Shown piece after piece: positions 7,526 through 20,424 of a stretch of 64,000 nucleotides of DNA. Under the pieces are notes generated by a model. The model searched no databases and had not been told where the DNA came from. It saw nothing but the letters and a program-made list of their open reading frames with translations. Location: contig NZ_FNEY01000005.1 of the NCBI RefSeq assembly GCF_900100305.1, positions 1 to 64,000 of the forward strand, in the 5' to 3' direction. This DNA is from Paracidovorax citrulli. GTDB lineage: Bacteria > Pseudomonadota > Gammaproteobacteria > Burkholderiales > Burkholderiaceae_C. Position numbers and translations under genes: made by a program. Positions within the stretch are counted from its first letter, which is position 1; the number at the start of each line of letters is the position of its first letter.

Positions 7526-9538
7526 TCAGCGCAGCGCCCGGTATATCTCCTGCGCGAGCTCCAGCGAGATGCCGTCCACCGTGGCCAGATCCTCCACGCT
7601 GGCCGCCGCCACGCCCCGCACCCCGCCGAAGCGCTGCAGCAGGCGCGCGCGCTTCTTGGGGCCCACGCCGGGGATCTCCTCCAGCTGCCCGCCGCCCACG
7701 CGCACCCTGGCGCGCGCGGCGCGCATGCCGGTGATGGCGAAGCGGTGGGCCTCGTCGCGGATCTGGGCCACCAGCATGAGCGCGGCGGAGTCGCGGCCGA
7801 GGTAGATCTTCTCGCGGCCGTCGGCGAAGACGAGTTCCTCCAGCCCGACCTTGCGGCCCTCGCCTTTCTCCACGCCGACGATGCGGGACAGCTCCAGGCC
7901 CAGCTCGGTGAACACTTCGCGCGCCATGCTGACCTGCCCCTTGCCGCCGTCGATCAGAACGAGGTCCGGCAGGCGCGCCTGCCCGGGTGCCGGCTCGGCG
8001 CCGCCGGCCTCGCGCTGCGCCTCCGCGACCTTGCTGTAGCGCCGCGTGAGCACCTGCCGCATGGCGGCGTAATCGTCACCGCCGGTGATGCCCTCGATCT
8101 TGTAGCGGCGGTACTCGCTGCTCTGCATGCGGTGGTGGTGGAAGACCACGCACGACGCCTGCGTAGCCTCGCCCGCCGTGTGGGAAATGTCGAAGCACTC
8201 GATGGTGAGCGACTCCAGGTCGTCCATGGGCAGGTCCAGCGCCTCGGCCAATGCGCGCGTGCGGGCCTGCTGGGAGCCCTCTTCGGAGAGCAGCCGCGCG
8301 AGCTGGATGTCGGCATTCTTCTGCGCCATCTCCAGCCAGGCGCGGCGCTGCTCGCGCGGCTGGTGCACCGCGCCCACGCGGATGCCGGCCTGCTGCGAGA
8401 GCGCCTCCAGCAACGCGCGGTCCACCGGCTCGCTGGTGACGAGCACGGGCGGCACGGGCACGCCGATGTAGTGCTGGGCGATGAAGGCCTCCAGCACCTG
8501 CACTTCGAGCGAGCGCTGCGGGGCACGGGGTGCGGCGGGGGGCGCCTCCGCCGCGCCTGCCGCTTCGGCCGCGCCATCGGGGCCGTCGCCCCCGTCGCCC
8601 CACTCTTCCAGCTGGTACACCGCGGCCGCGTCTTCCACGTGGACGGGAAAGTACGGCCGGTCGCCCAGGTGGCGGCCGCCGCGCACCATGGCGAGGTTGA
8701 CGCAGGCGCGCCCCCCCAGCACCTTCACGGCCAGGATGTCCACGTCCTTGTCGGAAACCGTCTCGATGGCCTGCTGGTGCAGCACGCGCGACAGCGCCGT
8801 GATCTGGTTGCGGATGTCCGCCGCCTGCTCGAACTCCAGCCGTTCGGAGTGCGCCATCATGCGCGCCTCCAGCGCTTCCAGCAGTTCCCTGGTCTCGCCG
8901 CGCAGCATGGCGTCGGCGTTGCGCACGTCCAGCGCATAGGCCTCGGGAGAGATGAGGTCCACGCACGGGCCGGAGCAGCGCTTGATCTGGTAGAGCAGGC
9001 AGGGCCGCGTGCGGTTGGCGAAGACGGTGTCCTCGCAGGTGCGCAGCCGGAACACCTTCTGCAGCAGCAGGATGGTTTCCTTCACCGCCCAGGCACCGGG
9101 ATAGGGGCCGAAGTACCGGTGCCGCTTGTCCACGGCGCCGCGGTAGTAGGCCACCCGCGGAAACCGCTGGCCGGGCTGCTCGCCGGTGCCGTCGCGCGCG
9201 GCCACGCCCGTGATCTTCAGGTAGGGATAGCTCTTGTCGTCGCGGAACAGGATGTTGTAGCGCGGGTTCAGCGACTTGATGAGGTTGTTTTCCAGCAGCA
9301 GCGCCTCGGCCTCGGAGCGCACCACGGTGGTCTCCAGCCGGGCGATCTTGCCCACCATGTGGCCGATGCGCGTGCCGCCATGGGTCTTGGTGAAATAGCT
9401 GGAGACGCGCTTTTTCAGGTTGCGGGCCTTGCCCACGTAGAGCAGCCCGCCCTGGGCATCGAAGTAGCGGTACACGCCCGGCAGCGGTGGCAGCGAGGCC
9501 ACCTGCGCGAGCAGTTCATCGGAGTGCACGTCGGACAT
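7526..9538 (-). CDS. uvrC: Excinuclease ABC subunit C
   Basis: UvrC makes both incisions in nucleotide excision repair after UvrAB finds the lesion. With the ATG at 9538 the protein has 670 residues. An N-terminal GIY-YIG nuclease domain reads [19 protein letters not shown], followed by the conserved [13 protein letters not shown] region, the UVR motif interacting with UvrB, an RNase-H-like C-terminal nuclease ([21 protein letters not shown]) and terminal helix-hairpin-helix motifs ([13 protein letters not shown]). A low-complexity Ala/Gly insert lies near residues 370-390. The in-frame extension upstream of 9538 is compositionally unlike UvrC and was excluded. Confidence 0.95.
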   Translation of the reverse strand: MSDVHSDELLAQVASLPPLPGVYRYFDAQGGLLYVGKARNLKKRVSSYFTKTHGGTRIGHMVGKIARLETTVVRSEAEALLLENNLIKSLNPRYNILFRDDKSYPYLKITGVAARDGTGEQPGQRFPRVAYYRGAVDKRHRYFGPYPGAWAVKETILLLQKVFRLRTCEDTVFANRTRPCLLYQIKRCSGPCVDLISPEAYALDVRNADAMLRGETRELLEALEARMMAHSERLEFEQAADIRNQITALSRVLHQQAIETVSDKDVDILAVKVLGGRACVNLAMVRGGRHLGDRPYFPVHVEDAAAVYQLEEWGDGGDGPDGAAEAAGAAEAPPAAPRAPQRSLEVQVLEAFIAQHYIGVPVPPVLVTSEPVDRALLEALSQQAGIRVGAVHQPREQRRAWLEMAQKNADIQLARLLSEEGSQQARTRALAEALDLPMDDLESLTIECFDISHTAGEATQASCVVFHHHRMQSSEYRRYKIEGITGGDDYAAMRQVLTRRYSKVAEAQREAGGAEPAPGQARLPDLVLIDGGKGQVSMAREVFTELGLELSRIVGVEKGEGRKVGLEELVFADGREKIYLGRDSAALMLVAQIRDEAHRFAITGMRAARARVRVGGGQLEEIPGVGPKKRARLLQRFGGVRGVAAASVEDLATVDGISLELAQEIYRALR

Positions 9539-9611
9539 GGGCGTATTGTGGCCGGCGCGCACGGCCGCGCCGGCCGGAGGGCTGCGAAGGCCCCCGCCCG
9601 CCCGGGCCTTG

Positions 9612-10376
9612 TCAGCGGCCGCCGTACGCGCGGCGCACCAGCGCGGCCGCGAGGATCTCGGACGGATCCACCAGCGTCCAGCCGGCGGCCTCGGGCGCAT
9701 CGGGCAGCGCCAGCGGGATCTCCGTGCAGGCCATGACGAGCGGAACGTCGCCGTGCTGCGCGCGCACCGCCTGCCCCGCCTCGGCGAACCGGCGGCGCGC
9801 CAGGGCCATGTCGCCGGCCTTCACGCCATCGTAGATGCCCGCCATCAGCAACTCCTTCGCCTTGGCAGAGGGCAGCACGCATTCCACGCCGTGCGTGGCG
9901 AAGGCTTCGTCGTACAGGCCCATGCCGTAGGTGCCCTGCGTGGCCAGCAGCGCCGCGCGGCGGATCCCGCGGCGCTGCAGTTCCGCGGCGGTGTCCCGCG
10001 CGATGTGCAGCAGTTCCACGCCGGGCACGCGCTCCTGCAGCGCCGCGTGCCAGGCATGCGCCGTGTTGCACGACATGGCCGCGGCACGCGCGCCCACCGC
10101 CGCCAGGCGCTCCAGCGCCGACACCAGCCCCTCGAGCGGCTGTGGCGCCGCCGGATCGCGCAGTGCCTGCGTGCGGTCCGCCACCGGCACCTGGGCGATC
10201 CAGTGCTCGGGGAACGCCTGATCGCGCACGGCCTGGCCATGGTCGCGCAGCCATTGTTCCGACGCACGCACGAACAGCCGCGCGAAATCCACGCCCGCGG
10301 CAGGGCCCATGCCGGCCACGATGCCGACGGTCATCGCGGACACGACGGCCGCGGACGGGTTTGCAGTTGCAGTCAT
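9612..10376 (-). CDS. Aspartate/glutamate racemase family protein
   Basis: The 254-residue protein has the two-cysteine architecture of cofactor-independent Asp/Glu racemases: an N-terminal [12 protein letters not shown] loop, the first catalytic Cys in MSCNTAHAW (about residue 90) and the second in [10 protein letters not shown] (about residue 214). It would interconvert L- and D-aspartate or related acidic amino acids. It is the promoter-distal member of the peptide cluster, separated from the M55 peptidase gene by a 200-bp repeat, so it may have its own promoter. The context suggests it processes D-acidic residues released from imported peptides. Substrate is not determinable from sequence. 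Confidence 0.85.
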   Translation of the reverse strand: MTATANPSAAVVSAMTVGIVAGMGPAAGVDFARLFVRASEQWLRDHGQAVRDQAFPEHWIAQVPVADRTQALRDPAAPQPLEGLVSALERLAAVGARAAAMSCNTAHAWHAALQERVPGVELLHIARDTAAELQRRGIRRAALLATQGTYGMGLYDEAFATHGVECVLPSAKAKELLMAGIYDGVKAGDMALARRRFAEAGQAVRAQHGDVPLVMACTEIPLALPDAPEAAGWTLVDPSEILAAALVRRAYGGR

Positions 10377-10458
10377 TTTTCTTCAGTCCGGTGATCGACG
10401 GGATTGTGCGCAGATTTTGACAACGACACGGCCTCACCCTTCAGAAGGCCGCGGAGCA

Positions 10459-10656
10459 GGCCAAGCCAGCAGACGCCGTGGAACCGGCTCCGCCGGGCCA
10501 CCGGCGTCGTCCCCCTGCCCGCCGTGCCCGGCACGGCGAGAAAGGGGCTGAGGGCCGCGGCTCCGAGCCTGCCTGCGCAGGCTCGGACGTGCCCGAAGGG
10601 CTGCCGCCTCTGGCGGTTGCATGGAAGCGGCGCAGCCGCTCAGGGGGGTGTTCTCA
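10459..10656. repeat. Interspersed intergenic repeat, copy 1
   Basis: About 200 bp that recurs at 30427-30594 with long identical blocks (for example CCAGCAGACGCCGTGGAACC and CTGCGCAGGC). It contains several hairpins. The best is an 11-bp stem (TCCGAGCCTGC at 10562-10572 with its complement at 10577-10587). The G-run at its right end lies only a few bases from the stop codon of the minus-strand M55 gene, so it forms the 3' untranslated region of that transcript. Confidence 0.85.
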
Positions 10657-10660
10657 GTGC

Positions 10661-11479
10661 CTACCTCAACATACTGGACATGGCAGAGAGGCCATTGACC
10701 ATCCGCACCGCCGACTCGGTATCGGGCGCGGTGAACCGCAGCGCGTCGGGCGCCGTGCGCTCCAGCGCGGGCCACTGGCAGAACAGGTCGGCCAGCGCCA
10801 CCGACTGCGCCTCCAGATCGACCGTGACCGGACCGTCGATGCGGAAAGGCCGGGCCTGTCCGGCCGCGGTCATGGCCCGGGACACGCCTTCGCGGATGGC
10901 CGCGCAGGCACGCTCGGGCGACAGGCTGATGCCGCTGTTGGCGCCCGTGGCGCGCTTGGTCTGCACGAACTGCGCGTGCGGGAACAGCTCGCGCGTCTCC
11001 GCGATGAAGGCATCGTCGCCGGAAGCGGCGATGACCGGCGCCCCGTAGGCCCCGGCGAGGGCGCCGTAGATGCCGGCCTCGCCCAGCTCCCGCCCGTTGA
11101 GCGCGATGCGGGCGAACGCGAAGCTGTTGATGGTGTGGGCCAGGATGCCGTGGGCCCGCGATTTCGCGTGGTAGCCGATGAAGCACACGCCATCCATGCC
11201 GAGCTCCACGCCGGCCACCATGCTCAGGTAGCGCGGCTTGCCCTGGATGGCCTGGGCGCGCGGATCGAGCAGGTCCGGCGGCATGTTGCGGAAGCCCCCG
11301 TGCGAATCGTTGACGAACACCTCGGCGGCGCCACCGTCGAACGCCCCGGCGATGGCGGCATTCGCCTCGGCGGCCATGAGGCGCCGGGCGCGCTCGTATT
11401 CCGGATTGCCGGCGCGCACCTGTTCGGGGTGGTAGACACCAGCCACGCCTTCGATATCGACGGAGATGAGGATTTTCAT
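10661..11479 (-). CDS. dppA: M55 family zinc D-aminopeptidase (DppA-like)
   Basis: This removes N-terminal D-amino acids from short peptides. The 272-residue protein starts MKILISVDIEG and keeps the DppA residues at nearly the positions known for Bacillus subtilis DppA: Asp8, Glu10, His60, His104 and a Glu near 131-134 as zinc ligands, and His115 as the catalytic histidine. The ATG at 11479 was preferred over a GTG four codons upstream because it begins the conserved strand. No signal peptide is present, so it acts in the cytoplasm on imported peptides. It follows the DmpA-type gene by 60 bp on the same strand. Confidence 0.9.
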   Translation of the reverse strand: MKILISVDIEGVAGVYHPEQVRAGNPEYERARRLMAAEANAAIAGAFDGGAAEVFVNDSHGGFRNMPPDLLDPRAQAIQGKPRYLSMVAGVELGMDGVCFIGYHAKSRAHGILAHTINSFAFARIALNGRELGEAGIYGALAGAYGAPVIAASGDDAFIAETRELFPHAQFVQTKRATGANSGISLSPERACAAIREGVSRAMTAAGQARPFRIDGPVTVDLEAQSVALADLFCQWPALERTAPDALRFTAPDTESAVRMVNGLSAMSSMLR

Positions 11480-11539
11480 GGAACGCTGCACTGGGCGAAA
11501 AAGGAAGGGTTGGGCGTGGGAGGACGGCGACGTGGGGAG

Positions 11540-12604
11540 TCAGCCGGACCGGGAGAGGAGGTCCCGCAGCGTGCCGCGGTGGTGCCCGTCCCTGCCGGTG
11601 ACGGGCTCCGCATGCCAGAGCGCATGGACGATGGCCTGCTCCACGCTGTCGGCCGCGGCCTGGAACAGGCCGTCGAGCAGGCCCTCGTGCACCATCGCCA
11701 CGGCCGGCATGGGCTCCTGCGGCAGGTGCGGCAGGGTGTAGGCGGTGGAGAACGCCAGGGCGATGTCGCCGCTGCCGTGGCCATAGACCGAACCCGTGCG
11801 CGCGAGACCCGCGGCGGCCCGCCAGGCCAGGCGGCGCAGTTGGCGGGCGTCCAGCGGAGCGTCGGTGGCCAGCACCATGATGATCGAGCCCTTCTCGGGC
11901 CCGGCCGCGGCGGTGCGCGCCTCGGCCGCGAGCCGGGCGGCCAGGGACGCACCGATCGGCGCGCCGCCCCAGACGAGGTTCGGCAGCAGGCCGTAGTTGG
12001 CGAGCACCAGCGCGCCCACGGTGCAATGGCCACCAGCCAGCGGAACGCGGCGCGACGCGGTGCCGATGCCCCCCTTGAGCTGGAAGCTCGACATGCCGCG
12101 GCCCGCGCCCACGGCACCCTGGGGCACCTGCGCCCGGGCCGCCCCGCAGGCGGCGCGGTAGTGGTCCTCGCCGAGGGACATGCGCTGGATGTCGTTCAGG
12201 TAGCCGTCGTTGCACTCCAGCACCAGCGGATTGACCGTGGGCAGGGCGCGCCCGGTCTCGGGGTTGGCGCGCACGCAGTCGCGGATCTGCGCCTGCGCCA
12301 GCGCGCCGACGGAGAAGGTGTTGGTGAGCGCGATCGGCGTCTCGAGCTGGCCCAGCTCTTCCAGCTGCACCAGGCCCACGCTCTTGCCGAAGCCGTTGAT
12401 GACCGCGGCACCCGCCGGCACCTTGTGGCGGTACGGGTCCTGCGCGTGCGGATGGATCACCGTCACGCCGGTCTGCACCGGGCCGTCGTCCAGCGTGGCA
12501 TGGCCGACGGTGACGCCGGCCACGTCGGTGATCGCATCCAGGGGGCCCGCGTCCAGCAGGCCGATGCGCGGCGGCGCCGTGGCGGCGGGGTCGCGCGCGC
12601 TCAT
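11540..12604 (-). CDS. P1 family peptidase (DmpA-like aminopeptidase)
   Basis: A self-processing Ntn-type hydrolase of the DmpA/P1 family: L-aminopeptidase, D-amino-acid esterase/amidase, or in some relatives beta-peptidyl aminopeptidase. The 354-residue protein keeps the autocleavage site Gly239-Ser240 within [15 protein letters not shown]; Ser240 becomes the N-terminal nucleophile of the beta chain. Conserved blocks GVTVGHAT and LTNTFSVG are present. Its ATG overlaps the TGA of the upstream permease gene, so peptide uptake and hydrolysis are translationally coupled. No export signal is seen. Confidence 0.9.
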   Translation of the reverse strand: MSARDPAATAPPRIGLLDAGPLDAITDVAGVTVGHATLDDGPVQTGVTVIHPHAQDPYRHKVPAGAAVINGFGKSVGLVQLEELGQLETPIALTNTFSVGALAQAQIRDCVRANPETGRALPTVNPLVLECNDGYLNDIQRMSLGEDHYRAACGAARAQVPQGAVGAGRGMSSFQLKGGIGTASRRVPLAGGHCTVGALVLANYGLLPNLVWGGAPIGASLAARLAAEARTAAAGPEKGSIIMVLATDAPLDARQLRRLAWRAAAGLARTGSVYGHGSGDIALAFSTAYTLPHLPQEPMPAVAMVHEGLLDGLFQAAADSVEQAIVHALWHAEPVTGRDGHHRGTLRDLLSRSG

Positions 12605-13536
12605 GTCTGCCGGTCGATCTTGGGGTCCAGCGCGTCGCGCAGGCCGTCGCCCAGCAGGTTGAAGGCCAGCACCGTCAGGAAGATGGCGAGGCTGGGGAAC
12701 AGCGCGACGTGCGGCGCGTTCACCATGTCGGCACGCGCTTCGTTGAGCATGGCGCCCCACTCCGGCGTCGGCGGCTGCGCGCCCATGCCGAGGAAGGACA
12801 GGCTGGCGGCCGTGATGATGGAGGTGCCCACGCGCATCGTGAAGTACACGACGATGGAGGAGATGGTGCCCGGCAGGATGTGCCGCACGATGATGGTCCA
12901 GTCCGAGGCGCCGATGCTGCGCGCGGACTCGATGTAGGTCATCTGCTTGAGCACCAGCGTGTTGCCGCGCACCAGCCGCGCGAAGGCCGGCACGCTGAAC
13001 ACCGCCACGGCCACCACCACGTTGGTCATGCTGCTGCCCAGGATGGCGACCACGCCCAGCGCCAGCAGGATGCCGGGGAAGGCGAACAGCACGTCGGAGA
13101 TGCGCATCACGATGCGATCCCACCAGCCTTCGTAGTAGCCGGCCAGCAGGCCCAGCGTGGTGCCGATCAGGCAGCCGATCGCCACCGAGAGGAAGCCCGC
13201 GGCCAGCGAGATGCGCGCGCCCATCAGGATGCGGCTGAAGATGTCGCGGCCCAGCGGATCGACGCCGAACCAGTGCATGGCCGAGGGGCCGTCGTTGATC
13301 CGGTCGTAGTCGAAGAAGTTCTCCGCGTCGAAGGGCACGATGGCCGGAGCCAGCACGGCCACGGCGACGAGCAGCACGACGAACACCAGCGCGGCCACCG
13401 CGACGTGCTGCTTCTTGAACTTGCGCCAGAACTCGCGCCAGGGGGTGCGCACCTTGGAGGCGCCGGCGGCGGGGGCCACCGAGGCCGCGGCGATCTGGGC
13501 GGCGTCGGGCGGGGTGGGAATGGAGGGCGTGGTCAT
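12601..13536 (-). CDS. gsiD: Peptide ABC transporter permease (GsiD/DppC type)
   Basis: Second inner-membrane permease of the peptide importer. The 311-residue protein has an Ala/Pro-rich cytoplasmic N-terminus, a first membrane helix near residues 45-70, the OppC-type N-terminal domain with [13 protein letters not shown], and five further helices with the EAA-like loop [18 protein letters not shown] that docks onto the ATPase. It lies 40 bp downstream of gsiC and its stop codon overlaps the start of the DmpA-like gene. Confidence 0.93.
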   Translation of the reverse strand: MTTPSIPTPPDAAQIAAASVAPAAGASKVRTPWREFWRKFKKQHVAVAALVFVVLLVAVAVLAPAIVPFDAENFFDYDRINDGPSAMHWFGVDPLGRDIFSRILMGARISLAAGFLSVAIGCLIGTTLGLLAGYYEGWWDRIVMRISDVLFAFPGILLALGVVAILGSSMTNVVVAVAVFSVPAFARLVRGNTLVLKQMTYIESARSIGASDWTIIVRHILPGTISSIVVYFTMRVGTSIITAASLSFLGMGAQPPTPEWGAMLNEARADMVNAPHVALFPSLAIFLTVLAFNLLGDGLRDALDPKIDRQT

Positions 13537-13576
13537 ACCGTGTCTTCGTCGGTGGAGAGGGTCCGGTCCGTGCGCT

Positions 13577-14497
13577 TCACTTGTAGCGGATGGTCGGGTT
13601 GATGAAGCCGTAGAGCATGTCCACCACCAGGTTGATGAGGATGAACTCCAGCGAGAAAAGCAGCACCAGCGTCTGGATGACGGGGTAGTCGCGCATGGTC
13701 ACGGCGTCCACCAGCAGGCGGCCGAGGCCGGGCCAGTTGAAGACCGCCTCCACGACGATGGATCCGCCCAGCAGGAAGCCGAACTGCAGGCCCATCATGG
13801 TGACGACCGGGATGAGCGCGTTGCGCAGGCAGTGCTTGAGCACCACGGTGCGCTCGTTGAGGCCCTTGGCGCGCGCGGTGCGCACGAAGTCCTCCTGCAC
13901 CACCTCGACGAAGGAGGCGCGCGTGAAGCGGGCCATCACGGCGGCCACCGCGGCACCCAGCGTGATGGAGGGCAGGATGTAGTGCTTCCAGCTGTCGGCG
14001 CCCACGGTGGGCAGCCAGCCGAGCTCCACCGAGAAGACCTGCATCAGCGTCATGCCGAGCGCGAACGCGGGAAAGGAAATGCCGGAGACCGCGAGCGTCA
14101 TGCCGAGCCGGTCGGGCCAGCGGTTGCGGTACACGGCCGACAGGATGCCGATGCCCATGCCGATCACCACGGACCACGCCATGGCGGCGATGGTGAGCAG
14201 CAGCGTGGGCATGAAGCGCTCGCCGATCTCGGCGGCCACCGGGCGGCGGGTGCGGATGGACGTGCCGAAATCCCCTTGCACCATGCGCGAGAAGAAGTGC
14301 ACGAACTGCTCGGGCAGGGGCCTGTCCAGGCCCAGTTCCTGGCGAACGACCTGCACGGTGGCCTCGTCGGCGTCCACGCCCGCGGCCAGGCGGGCGGGAT
14401 CGCCCGGCAGCATGTGGACGAACAGGAACACCAGTACCGCCACGATCAGCAGCGCGGGAAGCAGCCCCAGCAGTCGTTTGAGGAAATAGTTCAGCAT
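13577..14497 (-). CDS. gsiC: Peptide ABC transporter permease (GsiC/DppB type)
   Basis: First inner-membrane permease of the importer: 306 residues, six predicted helices, with the DppB signature MLPGDPAR near residue 30 and the EAA-like coupling loop [20 protein letters not shown] at about residues 195-215. Substrate crosses the membrane between this protein and GsiD. The gene is preceded by a strong hairpin terminator/attenuator that separates it from the binding-protein gene. Confidence 0.93.
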   Translation of the reverse strand: MLNYFLKRLLGLLPALLIVAVLVFLFVHMLPGDPARLAAGVDADEATVQVVRQELGLDRPLPEQFVHFFSRMVQGDFGTSIRTRRPVAAEIGERFMPTLLLTIAAMAWSVVIGMGIGILSAVYRNRWPDRLGMTLAVSGISFPAFALGMTLMQVFSVELGWLPTVGADSWKHYILPSITLGAAVAAVMARFTRASFVEVVQEDFVRTARAKGLNERTVVLKHCLRNALIPVVTMMGLQFGFLLGGSIVVEAVFNWPGLGRLLVDAVTMRDYPVIQTLVLLFSLEFILINLVVDMLYGFINPTIRYK

Positions 14498-14553
14498 GAT
14501 GCGGCGCCGCGGTGTGCAGCGAGGGGGAAAACGGGAGCGGAGCGGGAAACGGG

Positions 14554-14582
14554 AAAAAGGGCCCCCGCTGTCTGCGGGGGCC
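14554..14582 (-). terminator. Attenuating terminator between gsiB and gsiC
   Basis: On the minus strand a 9-bp perfect GC stem (GGCCCCCGC/GCGGGGGCC, loop of 5) runs into a TTTTT tract. It lies right after gsiB and before gsiC inside one apparent operon, so it probably gives more binding protein than permease. Confidence 0.75.
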
Positions 14583-14593
14583 GTGCACCGGGC

Positions 14594-16144
14594 TTACTTC
14601 AGCGAGATTTCTTCGCTGTTGATGTTGCCGTCGGGCATCACGTACACGCCCGAGAGGCGCTTGGCGTGGGCGTAGAGCACTTCCTCGGTGACCAGCGGAA
14701 TGCGCGGCAGGTCCTTGGCGAGCTGCTCCTGCGCGGTCTTGTAGAGCGCGGCACGCTCGGAGCTGTCGGTGCTCAACAGCGCCTTGGCGATGGCGTCATC
14801 CACCACCTGGTTGCTGTAGAAGGCGTAGTTCGCGAGCTTGGGCGCCCACGATTCGGTGGAGAACAGCGGACGCAGCGCCCAGTCGGCCTCGCCGGTGGAG
14901 GACGACCAGCCGATGTAGTACAGGCGCAGCTTGGAGGTCTTGGGATCGGGCCAGGCATCGACTGTTTCGGCGCGCTTGCCGGGCTCCAGCGCCTCCACCG
15001 ACACCTTGATGCCCACCTGCTGCAGCTGCTGCTGCAGGAACTGGATCACCTTCTGGCTGGTGGTGTTGTTGTAGCCGCTCCACAGCACGGTCTCGAAACC
15101 GTTGGGGTAGCCGGCTTCCTTCAGCAGTTCCCTGGCCTTGGCCACGTTGTAGGGAATCGGCTGCATCTTCACGGCGTATTCCACGCCCTGGGGCACGAAG
15201 CCCTGGGCCGGGAAGGCGTAGCCGTTGAAGGCCACCTTGGACAGCGCCTCCTTGTTGATGGCGTAGCCGATGGCCTCGCGCACCTTCGGGTTGTCGAAGG
15301 GCTTCTGCAGCATGTTGAACGTCAGGAAGCGCTGGATGATGGAGGGCGCGGTCACCACTTCCACCTTGTCGCTCTTCTTCAGCGTGGCGATCTGCTCATA
15401 GGGCAGCGTGAAGGCGAAGTCGGCCTCGCCCGTCTGCAGCATGGCGGCGCGGGTGTTGTTCTCGGTGACGGGCTTCCAGGTCACCTGGTCCACCTTGGGA
15501 TAGCCCTTCTTCCAGTAGTTGGCGAACTTCTTGCCCACGATGGCTTCGGTCTGCTTCCACTCGACGAACTCGAACGGGCCGGTGCCCACGGGGTGGAAGG
15601 CGATGTCCTTGCTGCCCCACTTGGCGAGCGCCGCGGGCGAGATCATCGCGGCCGAGGCATGGCCCAGCGCGTTGATGAAGGGGCCGAAGGGCTCCTTGAG
15701 CGTGATGCGCAGGGTCTGCGGATTCACGGCCTCGACCTTGGCCACCCGGTTGAACTGGTTGGCGCGCAGCAGGCGGTTGGCCGGGTCCATCACGCGGTCC
15801 AGGTTGGCCTTGGCCGCGGCGGCGTTGAAGTCGGTGCCGTCGTGGAACTTCACGCCCGAACGCAGCTTGAAGGTATAGACCAGGCCGTCCTTGGAAACCT
15901 CATAGCTCTCGGCCAGCACGTTCTTGAGCTTCATGTCCTTGTCGAACGCGAACAGGCCTTCGTAGAAGCTCTTGGTGACGGCCGTGGTGATGGTCGTGTT
16001 CGTGTTGTAGGGGTCCAGCGTCTCGGGCTGCTGGTAGATGGCCAGCACGGCATTGCCGGCGGCGAGCGCCGAGCCGGTGCCGGACAGGGCGGCCAGCGCC
16101 AGCAGGCTGGCGGCGACGCGGCGGGAAGCGGGGGTCTTCTTCAT
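14594..16144 (-). CDS. gsiB: Periplasmic peptide-binding protein of the ABC importer (GsiB-like)
   Basis: The 516-residue protein has a Sec signal peptide (positive MKKTPASRR, hydrophobic core, cleavage after about residue 29 near GSALAAGN) followed by an SBP family 5 fold. Landmarks are LDPYNTNTTI at the start of the mature protein, the family signature LAESYEVSKDGLVYTFKLR, and VREAIGYAINKEAL. It captures di- or oligopeptides or glutathione-like ligands in the periplasm and delivers them to GsiC/GsiD. No lipobox is present. The exact ligand cannot be deduced; GsiB and DppA-type binding proteins look alike at this level. Confidence 0.93.
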   Translation of the reverse strand: MKKTPASRRVAASLLALAALSGTGSALAAGNAVLAIYQQPETLDPYNTNTTITTAVTKSFYEGLFAFDKDMKLKNVLAESYEVSKDGLVYTFKLRSGVKFHDGTDFNAAAAKANLDRVMDPANRLLRANQFNRVAKVEAVNPQTLRITLKEPFGPFINALGHASAAMISPAALAKWGSKDIAFHPVGTGPFEFVEWKQTEAIVGKKFANYWKKGYPKVDQVTWKPVTENNTRAAMLQTGEADFAFTLPYEQIATLKKSDKVEVVTAPSIIQRFLTFNMLQKPFDNPKVREAIGYAINKEALSKVAFNGYAFPAQGFVPQGVEYAVKMQPIPYNVAKARELLKEAGYPNGFETVLWSGYNNTTSQKVIQFLQQQLQQVGIKVSVEALEPGKRAETVDAWPDPKTSKLRLYYIGWSSSTGEADWALRPLFSTESWAPKLANYAFYSNQVVDDAIAKALLSTDSSERAALYKTAQEQLAKDLPRIPLVTEEVLYAHAKRLSGVYVMPDGNINSEEISLK

Positions 16145-16192
16145 GGTGGACTCCGGTTGGGGAAGGAACGAAGGCAGGAAGGAAAGGCGGGA

Positions 16193-18088
<1,896 letters not shown>

Positions 18089-18141
18089 GGCGGGCGGAAA
18101 GAAAGGTCGGTCGTGGGGCGGAGGAACGGGGCGCTGCGCCC

Positions 18142-19134
18142 TCAGCGGTAGATGGAGGTCTCGGGCGCTTCGCCCACGCGGGCGGATCCGCGGTACATGC
18201 CCTCGGTATTGAACGGCAGGCGCACGTTGCCCAGGCGGTCCACGGCGATCAGGCCGCCGGTGCCGCCGATGGCGGCCAGGGCGCCGTGCACCACGGCATC
18301 GGCGGCCTGCGCGAGGTCCTGGCCGCCGTATGCCATGCGCGCGCAGACGTCGTGCGCGGCCGCCACGCGGATGAAGCTCTCGCCGTGCCCGGTGCAGGAG
18401 ACGGCCGCCGTGCGGTCGTCGGCATAGGTGCCCGCGCCGATCAGCGGGCTGTCGCCCACGCGGCCGGGGCGCTTGTTGGTCATGCCGCCCGTGGAGGTGG
18501 CGGCGGCGAGGTGCCCGTGCGCGTCCAGCGCCACGGCACCCACCGTGCCCATCTTGCGGTCTTCGTCGAGCGCGCGGCCCGCCAGCGCCGCGGCGCCGTC
18601 GTGGTCCAGCACGGCGCCGCGCTGGCTGGCGCGCGCGGCCTCCAGCTGCGCGCGGCGCGCATCGGTCGAGAAATGCGACGGCTCCACCATCTCCAGGCCC
18701 GCGTCGCGTGCGATGCGCTCTGCGCCCTCGCCGGCCATGAGCACGTGCTGGCCGTGTCGCATCACCGCGCGGGCCGCCAGCACCGGGTTGCGCACGTGGG
18801 CCACGCCCGCCACCGCGCCGGCCGCCAGGTTCGCGCCGTCCATCACCGCCGCGTCCAGTTCGTGCGTGGCGTCGGCCGTGAACACCGCGCCATGGCCGGC
18901 GTTGAACAGCGGGCACTCCTCCAGCAGGCGCACGGCTTCGCAGACGGCATCCACCGCGCTGCCGCCCCGCGCCAGCACGGCCTGGCCCGCGCGCAGCACG
19001 TCCTGCAGCGCGGCATGGTAGGCCTGCTCCTGGGCGGGGCTGATGTGCGCGCGGTTCAGCGTGCCCGCGCCGCCATGGATGGCGATTACGGGCACGGGGC
19101 GGACGGCGGACGGGGATGCGGCGAAGGCGGTCAT
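18142..19134 (-). CDS. iaaA: Isoaspartyl peptidase / L-asparaginase (plant type, IaaA)
   Basis: An N-terminal-nucleophile hydrolase that splits beta-aspartyl (isoaspartyl) dipeptides and, more slowly, asparagine. The 330-residue protein shows the N-terminal block IHGGAGTL, the [10 protein letters not shown] loop, and the autocleavage site preceding Thr197 in [11 protein letters not shown], followed by [19 protein letters not shown], which shapes the active site. It is expected to self-process into alpha and beta chains. As in E. coli (iaaA-gsiABCD) it is the gene immediately upstream of the gsi transporter. Confidence 0.94.
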   Translation of the reverse strand: MTAFAASPSAVRPVPVIAIHGGAGTLNRAHISPAQEQAYHAALQDVLRAGQAVLARGGSAVDAVCEAVRLLEECPLFNAGHGAVFTADATHELDAAVMDGANLAAGAVAGVAHVRNPVLAARAVMRHGQHVLMAGEGAERIARDAGLEMVEPSHFSTDARRAQLEAARASQRGAVLDHDGAAALAGRALDEDRKMGTVGAVALDAHGHLAAATSTGGMTNKRPGRVGDSPLIGAGTYADDRTAAVSCTGHGESFIRVAAAHDVCARMAYGGQDLAQAADAVVHGALAAIGGTGGLIAVDRLGNVRLPFNTEGMYRGSARVGEAPETSIYR

Positions 19135-19244
19135 GCGGGCGGTCGGCGGAAGCGGCGAAAGGAAAGCGTGCGGACGGGAACGGAACGGAACGAAGCGGAC
19201 GGTACGGGCGAAGCGGCTGGAGGCGGTGCGTTGGCGCAGGGCGG

Positions 19245-20198
19245 TCAGCGCCCCGCGCCCCGCGCCTCCGCCCGCCGCGGTCCGGACTCGGCCGATCGCG
19301 GCGCGAGCCGGCTGCGGGCGCTGTCGTGCAGCCACGGCAGGACTGCCTCCGTCATGCGGGCGGCCGTCTTCAGCGACTCCCGCGACTGGTGGGCGACCGC
19401 GCTGGTCAGCGCCTCGATGAGGGCCAGCGCCGACGATTCGGAGTTGGCCGCGTACTGGTTCTCGGTCTGGGCGAACAGGCAGCCGTGCGCGAACGGCACC
19501 AGCGGCGACTGCGGGCCGTCGGTGAGCGCCAGCACATGCACGCCGCGCTCGAAGGCGCCCTGCGCCAGCACCACGGTATCGGTAAGGTAGCGCGGGTAGC
19601 TGATGGCGACGAGCACATCGCCCTCGCCCATGCGCGGCAGCATGCGCGCGCCGTAGGACGAGCCGCCCACGCCGGCGAGCAGGTGCACGTTGTCGCAATG
19701 CGCGTCCAGCCCGCGCTGCAGCAGGCCGGCCAGCCAGCCGCTCGCGCCGAAGCCCGCCAGGTAGATGCGGCGCGCGCCCAGCAGCGCCTGCACCGCCGCC
19801 TCGCAGGCGGCCGGGTCCAGCGCCTCGCGCGTGGCGGCGATATTGCGCTGGCTCTCTTCCAGCGCGGCGGCGAAGACGTCGCGCACGGACGTGGGTTTTT
19901 CCAGCTTGATGCGCATCTTCTCGATGGGCGCCAGCATGGCCTCGAAGCCCTTCACCAGCTCGGCCCGCAGCATCGGATAGCCGTCCAGGCCCACGGCCCG
20001 CGCGAAGCGGTTCGCCGTGGCGATGGACACCCCCACCGCCGACGCCAGTTCATCGATCGGCATGGTGGCCGCCTGCAGCGGATGCGCCAGCACGTAGTCC
20101 GCCATCTGCTGGTGCGAGCGCGTCAGCGTGGGGCGCGCGCGGCCGATGCGGATCGCGATCGACACGGCCTCGCTGGCGGTCTCTGGAAGGTCGGACAT
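19245..20198 (-). CDS. MurR/RpiR family transcriptional regulator
   Basis: The 317-residue protein has an N-terminal RpiR helix-turn-helix ([25 protein letters not shown] minus its ends, about residues 46-70) and a C-terminal SIS domain (about 125-260) with the ligand-loop pattern [10 protein letters not shown] and [14 protein letters not shown] domains in this family usually sense phosphosugars, including MurNAc-6-phosphate for MurR. It is the first gene of the leftward peptide cluster and is the obvious candidate regulator. The last 40 residues are Arg/Ala-rich and variable. The effector is unknown; a cell-wall-derived or peptide ligand is inference. Confidence 0.88.
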   Translation of the reverse strand: MSDLPETASEAVSIAIRIGRARPTLTRSHQQMADYVLAHPLQAATMPIDELASAVGVSIATANRFARAVGLDGYPMLRAELVKGFEAMLAPIEKMRIKLEKPTSVRDVFAAALEESQRNIAATREALDPAACEAAVQALLGARRIYLAGFGASGWLAGLLQRGLDAHCDNVHLLAGVGGSSYGARMLPRMGEGDVLVAISYPRYLTDTVVLAQGAFERGVHVLALTDGPQSPLVPFAHGCLFAQTENQYAANSESSALALIEALTSAVAHQSRESLKTAARMTEAVLPWLHDSARSRLAPRSAESGPRRAEARGAGR

Positions 20199-20337
20199 GG
20201 GCAGGAAATGCGGTGCGGAAGCCGGAAATGCGTCCGGAAAGCGTTGAGAAAAAATTTACAACGACGTCATATTAAAGAAAAAAATCAATCATTCAAAGCG
20301 ATTTCGCAAGCGCACCCGCATGGTGCGGCGCAGCATG

Positions 20338-20366
20338 AAAAAAGCCCCCATGCGGTGCATGGAGGC
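20338..20366 (-). terminator. Rho-independent terminator after the first Bug gene
   Basis: A 10-bp stem (GCCTCCATGC with GCATGGGGGC, one G-T pair, 3-nt loop) followed on the minus strand by TTTTTT. It ends the leftward transcript before the RpiR promoter region. Confidence 0.85.
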
Positions 20367-20424
20367 CCTGAAATGCGGCACGCCGCCGCAATGGGGAAAA
20401 CCCTTAAATCACGCTGGCAGGCCG

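Noticed and set aside
7448-9736. 762-codon open frame on the plus strand
   Set aside because: It lies antisense to uvrC and pgsA and has no recognisable domain. Long antisense frames are expected at this base composition.
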